From Eutreptiella sp. 'Long Island Sound 2002' (lineage: Eukaryota > Euglenozoa > Euglenophyceae > Eutreptiales > Eutreptiaceae): a DNA stretch of 64,000 bases. This document shows, one piece after another, positions 27,101 through 39,769 of this stretch (position 1 is the stretch's first letter; each line of letters begins with the position of its first letter). The stretch covers positions 1 to 64,000 of the forward strand of contig CAXIWF010000056.1 in assembly GCA_964036045.1 (NCBI GenBank), in the 5' to 3' direction. Made by a program: the position numbers and the translations under genes. The notes under the pieces were generated by a model. That model worked only from the letters and a program-made list of their open reading frames with translations. It searched no databases and had not been told where the DNA came from.

Positions 27101-27570
27101 AGAATTTTCCGTCAATTTTCCGAGAATTTTCCGAGAATTTTCCGAGAATTTTCCGAGAATTTTCCGAGAATTTTCCGAGAATTTTCCGAGAATTTTCCGA
27201 GAATTTTCCGAAAATTTTCCGAGAATTTTCCGAGAATTTTCCGAGAATTTTCCGAGAATTTTCTGAGAATTTTCCGAGAATTTTCCGAGAATTTTCTGAG
27301 AATTTTCCGAGAATTTTCCGAGAATTTTCCGTCAATTTTCCGAGAATTTTCCGAGAATTTTCCGAGAATTTTCCGAGAATTTTCCGAGAATTTTCCGAGA
27401 ATTTTCCGAGAATTTTCCGAGAATTTTCCGAGAATTTTCCGAGAATTTTCCGAGAATTTTCCGAGAATTTCTGGAGAATTTTCCGAGAATTTTCCGAGAA
27501 TTTTCCGAGAATTTTCCGAGAATTTTCCGAGAATTTTCCGAGAATTTTCCGAGAATTTTCCGAGAATTTT
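21120..27570 (+). repeat. 6.45 kb higher-order repeat, copy 1
   Basis: Copy 1 of a direct tandem duplication. Starting from CGGAG at 21,132, every marker I checked recurs 6,450 bp later: GAGCATT 21,245/27,695, GTCAA 22,364/28,814 and CCAAAAA 23,146/29,596. The offset then steps to 6,461 (24,038/30,499), 6,472 (25,657/32,129) and 6,483 (26,812/33,295), three single-unit gains or losses. The base offset is 586 units plus 4, matching four 12-bp units seen inside (near 23,128, 23,211, 24,794 and 25,234, the last with AATATATCC). The left edge lies between 21,112, where the GTCAA and CCGGG flank is not copied, and 21,131. Confidence 0.9.
26980..27339 (+). repeat. 220-bp (20-unit) local tandem duplication in copy 1
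   Basis: CCGAAAA at 26,988, CTGAG at 27,043 and 27,076, and GTCAA at 27,109 recur exactly 220 bp later at 27,208, 27,263, 27,296 and 27,329. Both copies of the 6.45 kb repeat contain it, so it is older than the 6.45 kb duplication. Confidence 0.85.
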
Positions 27571-30500
27571 CCGAGAATTTTCGGAGAATTTTCTGAGAAT
27601 TTTCTGAGAATTTTCCGAGAATTTTCCGAGAATTTTCCGAGAATTTTCCGAGAATTTTCCGAGAATTTTCCGAGAATTTTCCGAGAATTTTCCGAGCATT
27701 TTCCGAGAATTTTCCGAAAATTTTCCGAGAATTTTCCGAGAATTTTCCGAGAATTTTCCGAGAATTTTCTGAGAATTTTCCGAGAATTTTCCGAGAATTT
27801 TCTGAGAATTTTCCGAGAATTTTCCGAGAATTTTCCGTCAATTTTCCGAGAATTTTCCGTGAATTTTCCGAGAATTTTCCGAGAATTTTCCGAGAATTTT
27901 CCGAGAATTTTCCGAGAATTTTCCGAGAATTTTCCGAGAATTTTCCGAGAATTTTCCGAGAATTTTCCGAGAATTTTCCGAGAATTTTCCGAGAATTTCC
28001 GGAGAATTTTCCGAGAATTTTCCGAGAATTTTCCGAGAATTTTCCGAGAATTTTCCGAGAATTTTCCGAGAATTTTCCGAGAATTTTCCGAGAATTTTCC
28101 GAGAATTTTCTGAGAATTTTCCGAGAATTTTCCGAGAATTTTCCGAGAATTTTCCGAGAATTTTCCGAGAATTTTCCGAGAATTTTCCGAGAATTTTCCG
28201 AGAATTTTCCGAAAATTTTCCGAGAATTTTCGGAAAATTTTCCGAGAATTTTCCGAGAATTTTCCGAGGATTTTCCGAGAATTTTCCGAGAATTTTCTGA
28301 GAATTTTCCGAGAATTTTCCGAGAATTTTCCGTCAATTTTCCGAGAATTTTCCGAGAATTTTCCGAGAATTTTCCGAGAATTTTCCGAGAATTTTCCGAG
28401 AATTTTCCGAGAATTTTCCGAGAATTTTCCGAGAATTTTCCGAGAATTTTCCGAGAATTTTCCGAGAATTTTGCGAGAATTTTCCGAGAATTTGCGGAGA
28501 ATTTTCCGAGAATTTTCCGAGAATTTTCCGAGAATTTTCCGAGAATTTTCCGAGAATTTTCCGAGAATTTTCCGAGAATTTTCCGAGAATTTTCCGAGAA
28601 TTTTCCGAGAATTTTCTGAGAATTTTCCGAGAATTTTCCGAGAATTTTCCGAGAATTTCCGGAGAATTTTCCGAGAATTTTCCGAGAATTTTCCGAGAAT
28701 TTTCCGAGAATTTTCCGAGAATTTTCCGAGAATTTTCCGAGAATTTTCCGAGAATTTTCCGAGAATTTTCCGAGAACTTTCCGAGAATTTTCCGAGAATT
28801 TTCCGAGAATTTTCCGTCAATTTTCCGAGAATTTTCCGAGAATTTTCGGAGAATTTTCTGAGAATTTTCGGAGAATTTTCCGAGAATTTTCCGAGAATTT
28901 TCCGAGAATTTTCCGAGAATTTTCCGAGAATTTTCCGAGAATTTTGCGAGAATTTTCCGAGAATTTTCCGAGAATTTTCCGAGAATTTTCCGAGAATTTT
29001 CCGAGAATTTTCCGAGAATTTTCCGAGAATTTTCCGAAAATTTTCCGAGAATTTTCCGAGAATTTTCCGAGAATTTTCCGAGAATTTTCCGAGAATTTTC
29101 CGAGAATTTTCCGAGAATTTTCCGAGAATTTTCCGAGAATTTCCGGAGAATTTTCCGAGAATTTTCCGAGAATTTTCCGAGAATTTTCTGAGAATTTTCC
29201 GAGAATTTTCCGAGAATTTTCCGAGAATTTTCCGAGAATTTTCCGAGAATTTTCCGAGAATTTTCCGAGAATTTTCCGAGAATTTTCGGAGAATTTTCCG
29301 AGAATTTTCCGAGAATTTTCCGAGAATTTCCGGAGAATTTTCCGAGAATTTTCCGAGAATTTTCCGAGAATTTTCCGAGAATTTTCCGAGAATTTTCCGA
29401 GAATTTTCCGAGAATTTTCCGAGAATTTTCCGAGAATTTTCCGAGAATTTTCCGAGAATTTTCCGAGAATTTTCCGAGAATTTTCCGAGAATTTTCTGAG
29501 AATTTTCCGAGAATTTTCCGAGAATTTTCCGAGAATTTTCCGAGAATTTTCCGAGAATTTTCCGAGAATTTTCCGAGAAATTTTCCGAGAATTTTCCAAA
29601 AATTTTCCGAGAATTTTCCGAAAATTTTCCGAGAATTTTCCGAGAATTTTCCGAGAATTTTTCCGAGAATTTTCCGAGAATTTTCCGAGAATTTTCCGAG
29701 ATTTTTCCGAGAATTTCCGGAGAATTTTCCGAGAATTTTCCTGGAATTTTCCGAGAATTTTCCGAGAATTTTCCGAGAATTTTCCGAGAATTTTCCGAGA
29801 ATTTTCCCAGAATTTTCCGAGAATTTTCCGAGAATTTTCCGAGAATTTTCCGAGAATTTTCCGAGAATTTTCCGAGAATTTTCCGAGAATTTTCCGAGAA
29901 TTTTCCGAGAATTTTCCGAGAATTTTCCGAGAATTTTCCGAGAATTTTCCGAGAATTTTCCGAGAATTTTCCGAGAATTTTCCGAGAATTTTCCGAGAAT
30001 TTTCCGAGAATTTTCCGAGAATTTTCCGAGAATTTTCCGAGAATTTTCCGAGAATTTCCGGAGAATTTTCCGAGAATTTTCCGAGAATTTTCCGAGAATT
30101 TTCCGAGAATTTTCCGAGAATTTTCCGAGAATTTTCCGAGAATTTTCCGAGAATTTTCCGAGAATTTTCCGAGAATTTTCCGAGAATTTCCGGAGAATTT
30201 TCCGAGAATTTTCCGAGAATTTTCCGAGAATTTTCCGAGAATTTTCCGAGAATTTTCCGAGAATTTTCCGAGAATTTTCCGAGAATTTTCCGAGAATTTT
30301 CCGAGAATTTTCCGAGAATTTTCTGAGAATTTTCCGAGAATTTTCCGAGAATTTTCTGAGAATTTTCCGAGAATTTTCCGAGAATTTTCCGAGAATTTTC
30401 CGAGAATTTTCCGAGAATTTTCCGAGAATTTTCCGAGAATTTTCCGAGAATCTTCCGAGAATTTTCCGAGAATTTTCCGAGAAGTTTCCGAGAATTTTCC

Positions 30501-33500
30501 GTCAATTTTCCGAGAATTTTCCGAGAATTTTCCGAGAATTTTCCGAGAATTTTCCGAGAATTTTCCGAGAATTTTCCGAGATTTTTCCGAGAATTTTCTG
30601 AGAATTTTCCGAGAATTTTCCGAGAATTTTCCGAGAATTTTCCGAGAATTTTCCGAGAATTTTCCGAGAATTTTCCGAAAATTTTCCGAGAATTTTCCGG
30701 GAATTTTCCGAGAATTTACCGAGAATTTTCTGAGAATTTTCCGAGAATTTTCCGAGAATTTTCTGAGAATTTTCCGAGAATTTTCCGAGAATTTTCCGTC
30801 AATTTTCCGAGAATTTTCCGAGAATTTTCCGAGAATTTTCCGAGAATTTTCCGAGAATTTTCCGAGAATTTTCCGAGAATTTTCCGAGAATTTTCCGAGA
30901 ATTTTCCGAGAATTTTCCGAGAATTTTCCGAGAATTTTCCGAGAATTTCCGGAGAATTTTCCGAGAATTTTCCGAGAATTTTCCGAGAATTTTCCGAGAA
31001 TTTTCCGAGAATTTTCCGAGAATTTTCTGAGAATTTTCCGAGAATTTTCCGAGAATTTTCCGAGAATTTTCCGAGAATTTTCCGAGAATTTTCTGAGAAT
31101 TTTCCGAGAATTTTCCGAGATTTTTCCGAGAATTTTCCGAGAATTTTCCGAGAATTTTCCGAGAATTTTCCGAGAATTTTCCGAGAATTTTCCGAAAATT
31201 TTCCGAGAATTTTCCGAAAATTTTCCGAGAATTTTCCGAGAATTTTCCGAAAATTTTTCCGAGAATTTTCCGAGAATTTTCCGAGAATTTTCCGAGAATT
31301 TTCCGAGAATTTTCCGAGAATTTTCCGAAAATTTTCCGAGAATTTTCCGAAAATTTTCCGAGAATTTTCCGAGAATTTTCCGAGAATTTTCCGAGAATTT
31401 TCCGAGAATTTTCCGAGAATTTTCCGAGAATTTTCCGAGAATTTTCCGAGAATTTTCCGAGAATTTTCCGAGAATTTTCCGAGAATTTTCCGAGAATTTT
31501 CCGAGAATTTTCCGAGAATTTTCCCAGAATTTTCCGAGAATTTTCCGAGAATTTTCCGAGAATTTTCCGAGAATTTTCTGAGAATTTTCCGAGAATTTCC
31601 GGAGAATTTTCCGAGAATTTTCCGAGAATTTTCCGAGAATTTTCCGAGAATTTTCCGAGAATTTTCCGAGAATTTTCTGAGAATTTTCCGAGAATATATC
31701 CGAGAATTTTCCGAGAATTTTCCGAAAATTTTCCGAGAATTTTCCGAGAATTTTCCGAAAATTTTCCGAGAATTTTCCGAGAATTTTCCGAGAATTTTCC
31801 GAGAATTTTCCGAGAATTTTCCGAGAATTTTCCGAGAATTTTCCGAGAATTTTCCGAGAATTTTCCGAGAATTTTCTGAGAATTTTCCGAGAATTTCCGG
31901 AGAATTTTCCGAGAATTTTCCGAGAATTTTCCGAGAATTTTCCGAGAATTTTCCGAGAATTTTCCGAGAATTTCCGCAGAATTTTCCGAGAATTTTCCGA
32001 GAATTTTCCGAGAATTTTCCGAGAATTTTCCGAGAATTTTCCGAGAATTTTCCGAGAATTTTCCGAGAATTTTCCGAGAATTTTCCGAGAATTTTCCGAG
32101 AATTTTCCGAGAATTTTCCGAGAATTTTCCGTCAATTTTCCGAGAATGTTCCGAGAATTTTCCGAGAATTTTCAAAGAATTTTCTGAGAATTTTCTGAGA
32201 ATTTTCCGAGAATTTTCCGAGAATTTTCCGAGAATTTTCCGACAATTTTCCGAGAATTTTCCGAGAATTTTCCGAGAATTTTCCGAGAATTTTCCGAGAA
32301 TTTTCCGAAAATTTTCCGAGAATTTTCCGAGAATTTTCCGAGAATTTTCCGAGAATTTTCCGAGAATTTTCCGAGAATTTTCCGAGAATTTTCCGAGAAT
32401 TTCTGGAGAATTTTCCGAGAATTTTCCGAGAATTTTCCGAGAATTTTCCGAGAATTTTCCGAGAATTTTCCGAGAATTTTCCGAGAATTTTCCGAGAATT
32501 TTCCGAGAATCTTCCGAGAATTTTCCGAGAATTTTCCGAGAATTTTCCGAGAATTTTCTGAGAATTTTCCGAGAATTTTCCGAGAATTTTCCGAGAATTT
32601 TCCGAGAATTTTCCGAGAATTTTCCGAGAATTTTCCGAGAATTTTCCGAGAATTTTCCGAAAATTTTCCGAGAATTTTCCGAAAATTTTCCGAGAATTTT
32701 CCGAGAATTTTCCGAGAATTTTCCGAGAATTTTCCGAGAATTTTCTGAGAATTTTCCGAGAATTTTCCGAGAATTTTCCGTCAATTTTCCGAGAATTTTC
32801 CGAGAATTTTCCGAGAATTTTCCGAGAATTTTCCGAGAATTTTCCGAGAATTTTCCGAGAATTTCCGGAGAATTTTCCGAGAATTTTCCGAGAATTTTCC
32901 GAGAATTTTCCGAGAATTTTCCGAGAATTTTCCGAGAATTTTCCGAGAATTTTCCGAGAATTTTCCGAGAATTTTCTGAGAATTTTCCGAGAATTTTCCG
33001 AGAATTTTCCGAGAATTTTCCGAGAATTTTCCGAGAACTTTCCGAGAATTTTCCGAGAATTTTCCGAGAATTTTCCGAGAATTTTCCGAGAATTTTCCGA
33101 GAAGTATCCGAGAATTTTCCGTCAATTTTCCGAGAATTTTCCGAGAATTTTCCGAGAATTTTCCGAGAAATTTCTGAGAATTTTCCGAGAATTTTCCGAG
33201 AATTTTCTGAGAATTTTCCGAGAATTTTCCGAGAATTTTCCGAGAATTTTCCGAGAATTTTCCGAGAATTTTCCGAGAATTTTGCGAGAATTTTCCGTCA
33301 ATGTTCCGAGAATTTTCCGAGAATTTTCCGAGAATTTTCGGAGAATTTTCTGAGAATTTTCTGAGAATTTTCCGAGAATTTTCCGAGAATTTTCCGAGAA
33401 TTTTCCGAGAATTTTCTGAGAATTTTCCGAGAATTTTCCGAGAATTTTCCGAGAATTTTCCGAGAATTTTCCGAAAATTTTCCGAGAATTTTCCGAGAAT

Positions 33501-34060
33501 TTTCCGAGAATTTTCCGAGAATTTTCTGAGAATTTTCCGAGAATTTTCCGAGAATTTTCTGAGAATTTTCCGAGAATTTTCCGAGAATTTTCCGTCAATT
33601 TTCCGAGAATTTTCCGAGAATTTTCCGAGAATTTTCCGAGAATTTTCCGAGAATTTTCCGAGAATTTTCCGAGAATTTTCCGAGAATTTTCCGAAAATTT
33701 TCCGAGAATTTTCCGAGAATTTTCCGAGAATTTTCCGAGAATTTTCTGAGAATTTTCCGAGAATTTTCCGAGAATTTTCTGAGAATTTTCCGAGAATTTT
33801 CCGAGAATTTTCCGTCAATTTTCCGAGAATTTTCCGAGAATTTTCCGAGAATTTTCCGAGAATTTTCCGAGAATTTTCCGAGAATTTTCCGAGAATTTTC
33901 CGAGAATTTTCCGAGAATTTTCCGAGAATTTTCCGAGAATTTTCCGAGAATTTCTGGAGAATTTTCCGAGAATTTTCCGAGAATTTTCCGAGAATTTTCC
34001 GAGAATTTTCCGAGAATTTTCCGAGAATTTTCCGAGAATTTTCCGAGAATTTTCCGAGAA
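27570..34060 (+). repeat. 6.45 kb higher-order repeat, copy 2
   Basis: The copy follows copy 1 head to tail; the junction lies close to 27,575, where the sequence resumes the CGGAG-CTGAG-CTGAG run of 21,132. Private differences from copy 1 are few. Copy 1 alone has CTCAG at about 23,962, GAATTTCCC at about 22,638 and GAATCTT at about 25,477. Copy 2 alone has GAATGTT at about 32,147, GAACTTT at about 33,037 and CTGAG at about 33,416. Both share rare units such as GTCAATGTT (26,812/33,295) and AATATATCC (25,234/31,695). The right edge is near 34,060: CTGGAG at 33,954 still matches 27,471, but no CGGAG run follows. Confidence 0.9.
33463..33822 (+). repeat. 220-bp local tandem duplication in copy 2
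   Basis: The same arrangement as in copy 1, with CCGAAAA at 33,471 and 33,691 and GTCAA at 33,592 and 33,812, again 220 bp apart. An extra CTGAG near 33,416 is private to this copy. Confidence 0.85.
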
Positions 34061-35160
34061 TTTTCCGAGAATTTTCCGAGAATTTTCCGAGAATTTTCTG
34101 AGAATTTTCCGAGAATTTTCCGAGAATTTTCCGAGAATTTTCCGAGAATTTTCCGAGAATTTTCCGAGAATTTTCCGAGAATTTTCCGAGAATTTTCCGA
34201 AAATTTTCCGAGAATTTTCCGAAAATTTTCCGAGAATTTTCCGAGAATTTTCCGAGAATTTTCCGAGAATTTTCCGAGAATTTTCTGAGAATTTTCCGAG
34301 AATTTTCCGAGAATTTTCCGTCAATTTTCCGAGAATTTTCCGAGAATTTTCCGAGAATTTTCCGAGAATTTTCCGAGAATTTTCCGAGAATTTTCCAAGA
34401 ATTTTCCGAGAATTTTCCGAGAATTTTCCGAGAATTTTCCGAGAATTTTCCGAGAATTTTCCGAGAATTTTCCGAGAATTTCCGGAGAATTTTCCGAGAA
34501 TTTTCCGAGAATTTTCCGAGAATTTTCCGAGAATTTTCCGAGAATTTTCCGAGAATTTTCCGAGAATTTTCCGAGAATTTTCCGAGAATTTTCGGAGAAT
34601 TTTCCGAGAATTTTCCGAGAATTTTCCGAGAATTTTCCGAGAATTTTCCGAGAATTTTCCGAGAATTTTCCGAGAATTTTCCGAGAATTTTCCGAGAATT
34701 TTCCGAGAATTTTCCGAGAATTTTCCGAGAAGTATCCGAGAATTTTCCGTCAATTTTCCGAGAATTTTCCGAGAATTTTCCGAGAATTTTCCGAGAATTT
34801 TCCGAGAATTTTCCGAGAATTTTCCGAGAATTTTCCGAGAATTTTCCGAGAATTTTCCGAGAATTTTCCGTCAATTTTCCGAGAATTTTCCGAGAATTTT
34901 CCGAGAATTTTCCGAGAATTTTCCGAGAATTTTCCGAGAATTTTCCGAGAATTTTCCGAGAATTTTCCGAGAATTTTCCGAGAATTTTCCGAGAATTTCC
35001 GGAGAATTTTCCGAGAATTTTCCGAGAATTTTCCGAGAATTTTCCGAGAATTTTCCGAGAATTTTCCGAGAATTTTCCGAGAATTTTCCGAGAATTTTCC
35101 GAGAATTTTCCGAGAATTTTCCGAGAATTTTCCGAGAATTTTCCGAGAATTTTCCGAGAA
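34060..35160 (+). repeat. Satellite linker after the 6.45 kb tandem copies
   Basis: Mostly consensus units with GTCAA at 34,318, 34,747 and 34,869, CCGGAG at about 34,490 and 34,999, one CCAAG near 34,396, and an AAGTATCC unit just before the GTCAA at 34,747. AAGTATCC is otherwise seen before GTCAA at 26,647 and 33,119, so part of this linker descends from the same segment. Nothing else is seen here. Confidence 0.6.
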
Positions 35161-35935
35161 TTTTCTGAGAATTTTCCGAGAATTTTCCGAGAATTTTCCG
35201 AGAATTTTCCGAGAATTTTCCGAGAATTTTCCGAGAATTTTCCGAGAATTTTCCGAGAATTTTCCGAGAATTTTCCGAAAATTTTCCGAGAATTTTCCGA
35301 AAATTTTCCGAGAATTTTCCGAGAATTTTCCGAGAATTTTCCGAGAATTTTCCGAGAATTTTCTGAGAATTTTCCGAGAATTTTCCGAGAATTTTCCGAG
35401 AATTTTCCGTCAATTTTCGGAGAATTTTCCGAGAATTTTCCGAGAATTTTCCGAGAATTTTCCGAGAATTTTCCGAGAATTTTCCGAGAATTTTCCGAGA
35501 ATTTTCCGAGAATTTTCCGAGAATTTTCCGAGAATTTTCCAAGAATTTCCGGAGAATTTTCCGAGAATTTTCCGAGAATTTTCCGAGAATTTTCCGAGAA
35601 TTTTCCGAGAATTTTCCGAGAATTTTCCGAGAATTTTCCGAGAATTTTCCGAGAATTTTCCGAGAATTTTCCGAGAATTTTCCGAGAATTTTCTGAGAAT
35701 TTTCGGAGAATTTTCCGAGAATTTTCCGAGAATTTCCGGAGAATTTTCCGAGAATTTTCCGAGAATTTTCCGAGAATTTTCCGAGAATTTTCCGAGAATT
35801 TTCCGAGAATTTTCCGAGAATTTTCCGAGAATTTTCCGAGAATTTTCCGAGAATTTTCCGAGAATTTTCCGAAAATTTTCCGTCAATTTTCCGAGAATTT
35901 TCCGAGAATTTTCCGAGAATTTTCGGAGAATTTTC
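35160..35935 (+). repeat. 1.5 kb-spaced duplication, first segment
   Basis: Markers CTGAG 35,165, CCGAAAA 35,275 and 35,297, GTCAA followed by CGGAG at 35,407, CCAAG plus CCGG at 35,539, and CCGAAAA plus GTCAA at 35,880 all recur about 1,496 bp (136 units) downstream. One step to 1,485 bp marks a one-unit indel around the first GTCAA. The homology does not continue left to the CCGGAG at 34,999. Confidence 0.82.
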
Positions 35936-36655
35936 TGAGAATTTTCTGAGAATTTTCCGAGAATTTTCCGAGAATTTTCCGAGAATTTTCCGAGAATTTT
36001 CCGAGAATTTTCCGAGAATTTTCTGAGAATTTTCCGAGAATTTTCCGAGAATTTTCCGAGAATTTTCCGAGAATTTTCCGAGAATTTTCCGAGAATTTTC
36101 CGAAAATTTTCCGAGAATTTTCCGAGAATTTTCCGAGAATTTTCCGAGAATTTTCCGAGAATTTTCCGAGAATTTTCCGAGAATTTTCCGAGAATTTTCC
36201 GAGAATTTCCGGAGAATTTTCCGAGAATTTTCCGAGAATTTTCCGAGAATTTTCCGAGAATTTTCCGAGAATTTTCCGAGAATTTTCCGAGAATTTTCCC
36301 AGAATTTTCCGAGAATTTTCCGAGAATTTTCCGAGAATTTTCCGAGAATTTTCCGAGAATTTTCCGAGAATTTTCTGAGAATTTTCCGAGAATTTTCCGA
36401 GAATTTTCCGAGAATTTTCCGAGAATTTTCCGAGAATTTCCGGAGAATTTTCCGAGAATTTTCCGAGAATTTTCCGAAAATTTTCTGAGAATTTTCCGAG
36501 AATTTTCCGAGAATTTTCCGAGAATTTTCCGAGAATTTTCCGAGAATTTTCCGAGAATTTTCCGAGAATTTTCCGAGAATTTTCCGAGAATTTTCCGAGA
36601 ATTTTCCGAGAATTTTCCGAGAATTTTCCGAGAATTTTCCGAGAATTTTCCGAGA
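35936..36655 (+). repeat. Spacer between the two 1.5 kb-spaced segments
   Basis: Satellite units only. Variants include CTGAG at about 35,945, 35,956 and 36,023, CCGGAG near 36,209 and 36,430, one CCCAG near 36,299, and an isolated CCGAAAA plus CTGAG near 36,475. I could not match this stretch to another segment by eye. Confidence 0.55.
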
Positions 36656-37431
36656 ATTTTCTGAGAATTTTCCGAGAATTTTCCGAGAATTTTCCGAGAA
36701 TTTTCCGAGAATTTTCCGAGAATTTTCCGAGAATTTTCCGAGAATTTTCCGAGAATTTTCCGAGAATTTTCCGAAAATTTTCCGAGAATTTTCCGAAAAT
36801 TTTCCGAGAATTTTCCGAGAATTTTCCGAGAATTTTCCGAGAATTTTCCGAGAATTTTCTGAGAATTTTCCGAGAATTTTCCGAGAATTTTCCGTCAATT
36901 TTCGGAGAATTTTCCGAGAATTTTCCGAGAATTTTCCGAGAATTTTCCGAGAATTTTCCGAGAATTTTCCGAGAATTTTCCGAGAATTTTCCGAGAATTT
37001 TCCGAGAATTTTCCGAGAATTTTCCGAGAATTTTCCAAGAATTTCCGGAGAATTTTCCGAGAATTTTCCGAGAATTTTCCGAGAATTTTCCGAGAATTTT
37101 CCGAGAATTTTCCGAGAATTTTCCGAGAATTTTCCGAGAATTTTCCGAGAATTTTCCGAGAATTTTCCGAGAATTTTCCGAGAATTTTCTGAGAATTTTC
37201 GGAGAATTTTCCGAGAATTTTCCGAGAATTTCCGGAGAATTTTCCGAGAATTTTCCGAGAATTTTCCGAGAATTTTCCGAGAATTTTCCGAGAATTTTCC
37301 GAGAATTTTCCGAGAATTTTCCGAGAATTTTCCGAGAATTTTCCGAGAATTTTCCGAGAATTTTCCGAAAATTTTCCGTCAATTTTCCGAGAATTTTCCG
37401 AGAATTTTCCGAGAATTTTCGGAGAATTTTC
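36656..37431 (+). repeat. 1.5 kb-spaced duplication, second segment
   Basis: It repeats the markers of 35,160-35,935: CTGAG 36,661, CCGAAAA 36,771, GTCAA with CGGAG 36,892, CCAAG plus CCGG 37,035, CCGAAAA plus GTCAA 37,376 and CGGAG 37,420. Homology stops before about 37,517, where the first segment has CTGAG and this one does not. Confidence 0.82.
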
Positions 37432-37629
37432 TGAGAATTTTCTGAGAATTTTCCGAGAATTTTCCGAGAATTTTCCGAGAATTTTCCGAGAATTTTCCGA
37501 GAATTTTCCGAGAATTTTCCGAGAATTTTCCGAGAATTTCCGGAGAATTTTCCGAGAATTTTCCGAGAATTTTCCGAGAATTTTCCGAGAATTTTCCGAG
37601 AATTTTCCGAGAATTTTCCGAGAATTTTC

Positions 37630-37645
37630 CCAGAATTTTCAATTT
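37630..37645 (+). repeat. Seven-bp unit: 4-bp deletion in the array
   Basis: After a CCCAG unit, the sequence reads GAATTTTC followed directly by AATTTTCC, losing CGAG. It is the largest single register shift I saw in the window. Confidence 0.85.
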
Positions 37646-39769
37646 TCCGAGAATTTTCCGAGAATTTTCCGAGAGTTTTCCGAGAATTTTCCGAGAATTT
37701 TCCGAGAATTTTCCGAGAATTTTCCGAAAATTTTCCGAGAATTTTCCTGAAAATTTTCCGAGAATTTTTCCGGGAATTTTCCGAGAATTTTCCGAGAATT
37801 TTCCGAGATTTTCTGAGAATTTTCCGAGAATTCTCCGAGAATTTTCCGTCAATTTTCCGAGAATTTTCCGAGAATTTTCCGAGAATTTTCCCGAGAATTT
37901 TCCGAGAATTTTCCGAGAATTTTCCGAGAATTTTCCGAGAATTTTCCGAGAATTTTCCGAGAATTTTCCGAGAATTTTCCGAGAATTTTCCGAAAATTTT
38001 CCGAGAATTTTCCGAGAATTTTCCGAGAATTTTCCGAGAATTTTCTGAGATTTTCCGAGAATTTTCCGAGAATTTTCTGAGAATTTCCGAGAATTTTACG
38101 AGAATTTTCCGTCAATTTTCCGAGAATTTTCCGAGAATTTTCCGAGAATTTTCCGAGAATTTTCCGAGAATTTTCCGAGAATTTTCCGAGAATTTTCCGA
38201 GAATTTTCCGAGAATTTTCCGAGAATTTCCGGAGAATTTTCCGAGAATTTTCCGAGAATTTTCCGAGAATCTTCCGAGAATTTTCCGAGAATTTTCCGAG
38301 AATTTTCCGAGAATTTTCCGAGAATTTTCCGAGAATTTTCCGAGAATTTTCCGAGAATTTTCCGAGAATTTTCCGAGAATTTTTCTGAGAATTTTCCGAG
38401 AATTTTCGAGAATTTTCCGAGAATTTTCCGAGAATTTTCCGAGAATTTTCCGAGAATTTCCGAGAATTTTCCGAGAATTTTCCGAGAATTTCCGAGAATT
38501 TTCCGAGAATTTCCCGAGAATTTTCCGAGAATTTTCCGAGAATTTTCCGAGAATTTTCCGAGAATTTCCGGAGAATTTTCCGAGAAATTTCCGAGAATTT
38601 TCCGAGAATTTTCCGAGAATTTTCCGAGAATTTCCGAGAATTTTCCGAGAATTTTCCGAGAATTTTCCGAGAATTTTCCGAGAATTTTCCGAGAATTTTC
38701 CGAGAATTTTCTGAGAATTTTCCGAGAATTTCCGGAGAATTTTCCGAGAATTTTCCGAGAATTTCCGAGAATTTTCCGACAATTTTCCGAGAATTTTCCG
38801 AGAATTTCCGGAGAATTTTCCGAGAATTTTTCCGAGAATTTTCCGAGAATTTTCCGAGAATTTTCCGAGAATTTTCCGAGAATTTTCCGAGAATTTTCCG
38901 AGAATTTTCCGAGAATTTTCCAAGAATTTTCCGAGAATTTTCCGTCAATTTCCGAGAATTTTCCGAGAATTTTCCGAGAAATTTTCGGAGAATTTTCTGA
39001 GAATTTTCTGAGAATTTTCCGAGAATTTTCCGAGAATTTTCCGAGAATTTCCGGAGAATTTTCCGAGAATTTTCCGAGAATTTTCTGAGAATTTTCCGAG
39101 AATTTTCCGAGAATTTTCCCAGAATTTTCCGAGAATTTCCGAGAATTTTCCGAGAATTTTCCGAGAAATTTTCCGAGAATTTTCCGAAAATTTTCCGAGA
39201 ATTTTCCGAAAATTTTCCGAGAATTTTCCGAGAATTTTCCGAGAATTTTCCGAGAATTTCCGAGAATTTTCCGAGAATTTTCGAGAATTTCCGAGAATTT
39301 TCCGAGAATTTCCGGAGAATTTTCCGAGAATTTTCCGAGAATTTTCCGAGAATTTTCCGAGAATTTTCGAGAATTTTCCGAGAATTTTCCGAGATTTTCC
39401 GAGAATTTTCCGAGAATTTTCCGAGAATTTTCCGAGAATTTTCCGAGAATTTTCCGAGAATTTTCCGAGAATTTTCCGAGAATTTTCCGAGAATTTTCCG
39501 AGAATTTTCCGAGAATTTTCCGAGAATTTTCCGAGAATTTTCCCAGAATTTTCCGAGAATTTTCCGAGAATTTTCCGAGAATTTTCTGAGAATTTTCTGA
39601 GAATTTCCGGAGAATTTTCCGAGAATTTTCCGAGAATTTTCCGAGAATTTTCCGAGAATTTTCCGAGAATTTTCCGAGAATTTTCCGAGAATTTTCCGAG
39701 AATTTTCCGAGAATTTTCCGAGAATTTTCCGAGAATTTTTCCGAGAATTTTCCGAGAATTTTCCGAGAA

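Noticed and set aside
21120-34060. The 6.45 kb duplication as a simple assembly artefact
   Set aside because: The two copies differ by several private substitutions and three whole-unit indels, which an artificial duplication would not show. Raw-read support is still needed to exclude it fully.
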